The translations under genes and the position numbers were made by a program. The notes below the pieces were generated by a model that was not told the DNA's origin, did not search any database, and saw nothing but the letters and a program-made list of their open reading frames with translations. A stretch of 14,971 bases of DNA from the NCBI GenBank assembly GCA_031274855.1, contig JAISPO010000151.1, positions 1-14,971 on the forward strand, written 5' to 3'. Below, piece by piece: positions 12,966-14,971 of the stretch. Each line of letters opens with the position of its first letter. Positions within the stretch are counted from its first letter, which is position 1. This stretch comes from Zoogloeaceae bacterium (GTDB taxonomy: Bacteria; Pseudomonadota; Gammaproteobacteria; Burkholderiales; Rhodocyclaceae).

Positions 12966-13946
12966 ATGCAAAGCAACGCGCTTCTGAAACCGCGGATCAT
13001 TGATGTTCAAACGCTTTCGCCGGTTCACGCACGAGTCGTGATGGAACCCTTTGAGCGTGGCTACGGCCATACGCTCGGCAACGCCCTGCGCCGCATCCTG
13101 TTGTCCTCGATGCCCGGCGCCGCCCCGACCGAAGTGTCGATCGAGGGGGTGTTGCACGAATACTCGACGCTCGACGGCGTGCGGGAAGATGTTGTGGACA
13201 TCCTCCTCAACATGAAAGGCGTCGTGCTGAAGATGTACAACCGCAGCGAAGCCATTTTGCGCCTCGCCAAGGCAGGCGAGGGCATTGTCACCGCGCGCGA
13301 CATCGAAACCACGCATGATGTTGAAATCATCAATCCCGATCACGTCATTGCCCACATCGCCCCCGGCGGCAAGCTCGACATGCAGATTCGCGTCGAAACC
13401 GGCCGCGGCTATGTGCCGGCCAGCGTGCGTCCCGTCGTAAGGGAAAATGTCGGCATCGGCCGCATTCTGATGGACGCCTCTTTCAGTCCGGTTCGCCGCG
13501 TCAGCTATCAAGTCGAATCGGCCCGCGTCGAACAGCGCACCGACCTCGACAAACTGGTGATCGACATCGAAACGAACGGCGCGGTCGACCCCGAAGAGTC
13601 GATTCGCTACGCGGCCCGCATCCTGATGGAGCAGCTTTCGGTATTCGCCGATCTTGAAGGCACGCCGGTTGCTGTCGAAGCGCCGAAAATAGTGGCCGTC
13701 GACCCCATTCTGCTGCGTCCGGTGGATGATCTGGAATTGACCGTTCGTTCGGCCAACTGCCTGAAAGCCGAAAACATCTACTACATTGGCGACCTGATCC
13801 AGCGCACCGAAACCGAGTTGCTCAAGACCCCGAATCTGGGACGCAAGTCCCTCAACGAAATCAAGGAAGTCCTCGCCACGCGCGGCCTGACCTTGGGCAT
13901 GAAACTCGAAAACTGGCCTCCTGTCGGTCTCGACACGATGGGCTAA
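12966..13946 (+). CDS. rpoA: RNA polymerase alpha subunit
   Basis: 326 residues (329 in E. coli). The N-terminal dimerisation domain contains VVMEPFERGYGHTLGNALRR and LHEYSTLDGVREDVVDILLN. The C-terminal domain keeps the residues that bind UP elements and activators: R261, N264, C265, G292, K294 and S295, equivalent to E. coli R265, N268, C269, G296, K298 and S299. Two in-frame ATGs exist. 12966 is preferred because AAGGA abuts the first one (12960) with no spacing, whereas it is 6 bases from the second, and MQSN...LLKPRIID is the usual beginning. Alpha starts polymerase assembly and is the target of many regulators. Confidence 0.98.
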   Translation: MQSNALLKPRIIDVQTLSPVHARVVMEPFERGYGHTLGNALRRILLSSMPGAAPTEVSIEGVLHEYSTLDGVREDVVDILLNMKGVVLKMYNRSEAILRLAKAGEGIVTARDIETTHDVEIINPDHVIAHIAPGGKLDMQIRVETGRGYVPASVRPVVRENVGIGRILMDASFSPVRRVSYQVESARVEQRTDLDKLVIDIETNGAVDPEESIRYAARILMEQLSVFADLEGTPVAVEAPKIVAVDPILLRPVDDLELTVRSANCLKAENIYYIGDLIQRTETELLKTPNLGRKSLNEIKEVLATRGLTLGMKLENWPPVGLDTMG

Positions 13947-13979
13947 GCTCCCACATAAAACACTCCTATAACGATTAAC

Positions 13980-14010
13980 CGGCCACCTGCCGAGCTTCCA
14001 GCGGTGGCCG
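13980..14010 (+). promoter_or_regulatory. Hairpin between rpoA and rplQ
   Basis: CGGCCACC (13980-13987) pairs with GGTGGCCG (14003-14010). One bulged T (13988) allows two further G-C pairs inside. No T-tract follows, so readthrough into rplQ is expected. The 85-base gap has no good promoter (a TATAAC at 13967-13972 lacks a -35). It may act on mRNA stability or limit ribosome access upstream of the rplQ SD (AAGGAAA). Confidence 0.5.
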
Positions 14011-14031
14011 AACAACACAAGGAAAATCACC

Positions 14032-14427
14032 ATGCGTCACGGTAACGGTTACAGAAAACTCAATCGCACTTCCTCGCACCGCGCAGCCATGTTCCGTAAC
14101 ATGGCCGTCTCGCTGCTGCGTCACGAAGCCATCAAAACCACACTGCCCAAGGCCAAAGAGTTGCGCCGCGTCGTCGAGCCGCTCATCAACCTCGGCAAGA
14201 CCCCCAGCCTCGCCAATCGCCGTCTGGCCTTCGACCGCCTGCGCGACCGTGAAATCGTCGGCAAAATCTTCGAAGAATTCGGCCCCCGCTACGCCCAGCG
14301 CAATGGCGGCTACCTTCGCATTCTGAAGATGGGCTTCCGCATCGGCGACAACGCCCCGATGGCCTTTGTCGAACTCATGGATCGCCCTGAGCCCACCGAC
14401 GCCAGCGAAGCGCCTACCGCTGAATAA
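14032..14427 (+). CDS. rplQ: 50S ribosomal protein L17
   Basis: 131 residues (127 in E. coli). The start MRHGNGYRKLNRTSSHRAAM is near-invariant for L17, except for Gly in place of the usual Arg at position 4. The segments LLRHEAIKTTLPKAKELRR, RLAFDRLRDREIV and NGGYLRILKMGFRIGD follow, with an acidic tail after MDRPEPTD. L17 lies on the solvent side of the 50S subunit near the tunnel exit. It closes the alpha operon and is followed directly by the strong terminator at 14443-14476. Confidence 0.98.
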   Translation: MRHGNGYRKLNRTSSHRAAMFRNMAVSLLRHEAIKTTLPKAKELRRVVEPLINLGKTPSLANRRLAFDRLRDREIVGKIFEEFGPRYAQRNGGYLRILKMGFRIGDNAPMAFVELMDRPEPTDASEAPTAE

Positions 14428-14442
14428 GCGTTAAGCCTGACA

Positions 14443-14476
14443 AAACAAAAAGCCGGCCCGCGCCGGCTTTTTGTTT
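14443..14476. terminator. Bidirectional intrinsic terminator
   Basis: A 15-base perfect stem pairs 14443-14457 with 14462-14476. The core GCCGGC/GCCGGC has a CCGC loop (14458-14461), flanked by an A-rich left side and TTTTTGTTT on the right. On the + strand it ends the alpha operon 16 bases after rplQ. On the - strand the same structure gives a GC stem followed by a T-rich stretch, so it also suits the converging gene pair ending at 14491. Confidence 0.92.
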
Positions 14477-14490
14477 GGGCGCTGCACGCT

Positions 14491-14757
14491 TTAGAATTCC
14501 CTCAAGCGGCCCGTGGCGTATTTATGAAGAACGCTGGCAATCAGCGTCTGGTACGGCATCCCTTCTTCAAGCGCCCTGACCTGAATGTCGCCAAGGTCGC
14601 CCGACGACAGGCGGATATTCACGCGCCGGTCTTTAATCGCTGTCGCCCGTGCCGCCGCCTTGAATTTTGCAAGCTCAGCCTTCGTCGCAACGGACTTCAG
14701 CTTGCCCTTCTCATAGGCAGTTAGCACTTCCAATTCGTATTCATCAATTCCCGGCAT
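14491..14757 (-). CDS. RHH (CopG/BrnA-type) antitoxin, second gene of TA pair
   Basis: 88 residues from ATG 14757. An in-frame GTG at 14766 would add three residues, but AGGGTGAG suits the ATG. Residues 1-40 are helical and charged. Residues 44-82 look like a ribbon-helix-helix DNA-binding fold: strand RRVNIRL (44-50), helix SSGDLGDIQVRALEEG, turn MPYQ, helix TLIASVLHKYATGRL. Such antitoxins bind the partner toxin and repress their own promoter. Its start overlaps the end of the upstream toxin-like gene by 14 bases, so the two are cotranscribed, toxin first. It ends 14 bases from the shared terminator. Family assignment is by pattern memory, not a search. Confidence 0.75.
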   Translation of the reverse strand: MPGIDEYELEVLTAYEKGKLKSVATKAELAKFKAAARATAIKDRRVNIRLSSGDLGDIQVRALEEGMPYQTLIASVLHKYATGRLREF

Positions 14758-14971
14758 CGGTCTCACCCTGATTCAGATAATCTCTCGCTGCCTTCCGGCT
14801 CGGAATCACCGTTTTCAGAAAGAAATAATCGGTCTCCTCCACGAACGGCACCAAATAAACGTAGTTATCGCAAGCCACGACGAGCACGCGCTGCTTTGGA
14901 TATTTCGACGGGTTCGGGTGCGCCAGAACATCCAGCAGCCCGCCCGCCTCAATCGCAACCACAATGCTCTC
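14744..14971 (-). CDS. BrnT-like toxin, 5' end cut off by window edge
   Basis: The frame is open to the right edge (Glu-Ser-Ile precede the first GTG at 14962), so the true start lies outside the window and the GTG is not the real beginning. The visible 75 residues read VVAIEAGGLLDVLAHPNPSK, then YPKQRVLVVACDNYVYLVPF and FFLKTVIPSRKAARDYL. This resembles the C-terminal part of small BrnT/COG2929-like ribonuclease toxins, which fold like RelE. The missing N-terminus would be about 15-25 residues in this family. It overlaps the RHH antitoxin gene by 14 bases. Activity is inferred from family and arrangement only. Confidence 0.65.
   Translation of the reverse strand, partial: ESIVVAIEAGGLLDVLAHPNPSKYPKQRVLVVACDNYVYLVPFVEETDYFFLKTVIPSRKAARDYLNQGETDAGN

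Noticed and set aside
13944..13972. Possible promoter for rplQ using TATAAC
   Set aside because: No acceptable -35 at 16-18 bases and no extended -10.
12582..14033. Open frame of 483 codons on the - strand opposite rpoA and rpsD
   Set aside because: It lies antisense to strongly conserved genes, has His/Asp-rich composition typical of reversed GC-rich codons, and matches no family I know.
14960..14962. GTG as the true start of the toxin gene
   Set aside because: The frame stays open to the window edge and the family has a longer N-terminus, so the gene is incomplete here.

Overview
The window is the end of a str operon followed by a complete S10-spc-alpha ribosomal protein supercluster, all on the + strand, and then a small convergent toxin-antitoxin gene pair on the - strand. 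The order is tuf (3' end only), rpsJ-rplC-rplD-rplW-rplB-rpsS-rplV-rpsC-rplP-rpmC-rpsQ, rplN-rplX-rplE-rpsN-rpsH-rplF-rplR-rpsE-rpmD-rplO-secY-infA-rpmJ, and rpsM-rpsK-rpsD-rpoA-rplQ. The DNA is GC-rich. Protein features such as the L22, L23, RpoA and S8 N-termini, the zinc-less S14 and infA lying between secY and rpmJ point to a betaproteobacterium. The zinc-ribbon form of S4 and the long Ala/Pro/Lys tail on S3 would fit a member of the Rhodocyclales or a relative. That last placement is an inference from memory of the families, not a computed result.

The cluster is very compact. Most gaps are 2 to 25 bases, and rplD/rplW and rpmC/rpsQ overlap by 4 bases (ATGA), so translational coupling is likely through much of it. 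Larger gaps fall where transcription units are expected to begin: tuf-rpsJ (96 bases), rpsQ-rplN (164 bases) and rpmJ-rpsM (81 bases). Each holds a sigma70-type promoter candidate with a 17-base spacer: TTGCAA/GATAAT, TTGACG/TAGAAT and TTGATC/TATAAT. Each promoter also overlaps or abuts an inverted repeat. Further gaps before rplC, rpoA and rplQ hold RNA hairpins without U-tracts. A strong stem followed by a T-tract after rplQ is the only convincing intrinsic terminator, and it is symmetric enough to serve both converging units.

Functionally the genes supply both ribosomal subunits, initiation factor IF-1, the SecY translocon channel and the RNA polymerase alpha subunit, so translation, transcription and export capacity are made together. 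Features of note are the TTG start of secY, the absence of a clear ribosome binding site for infA, the GTG start and Cys4 zinc ribbon of S4, and the 291-residue S3.

At the right edge lies a toxin-first, RHH-antitoxin-second pair resembling BrnT/CopG-type modules. The toxin gene runs off the window, so its N-terminus is missing. No CRISPR array, insertion sequence, rRNA or tRNA was seen, and no stretch above 300 bases lacks a gene. I did not find a wholly new system. The best leads are the promoter-palindrome arrangement, the structured leaders, the S4/S3 variants and the terminal TA pair.
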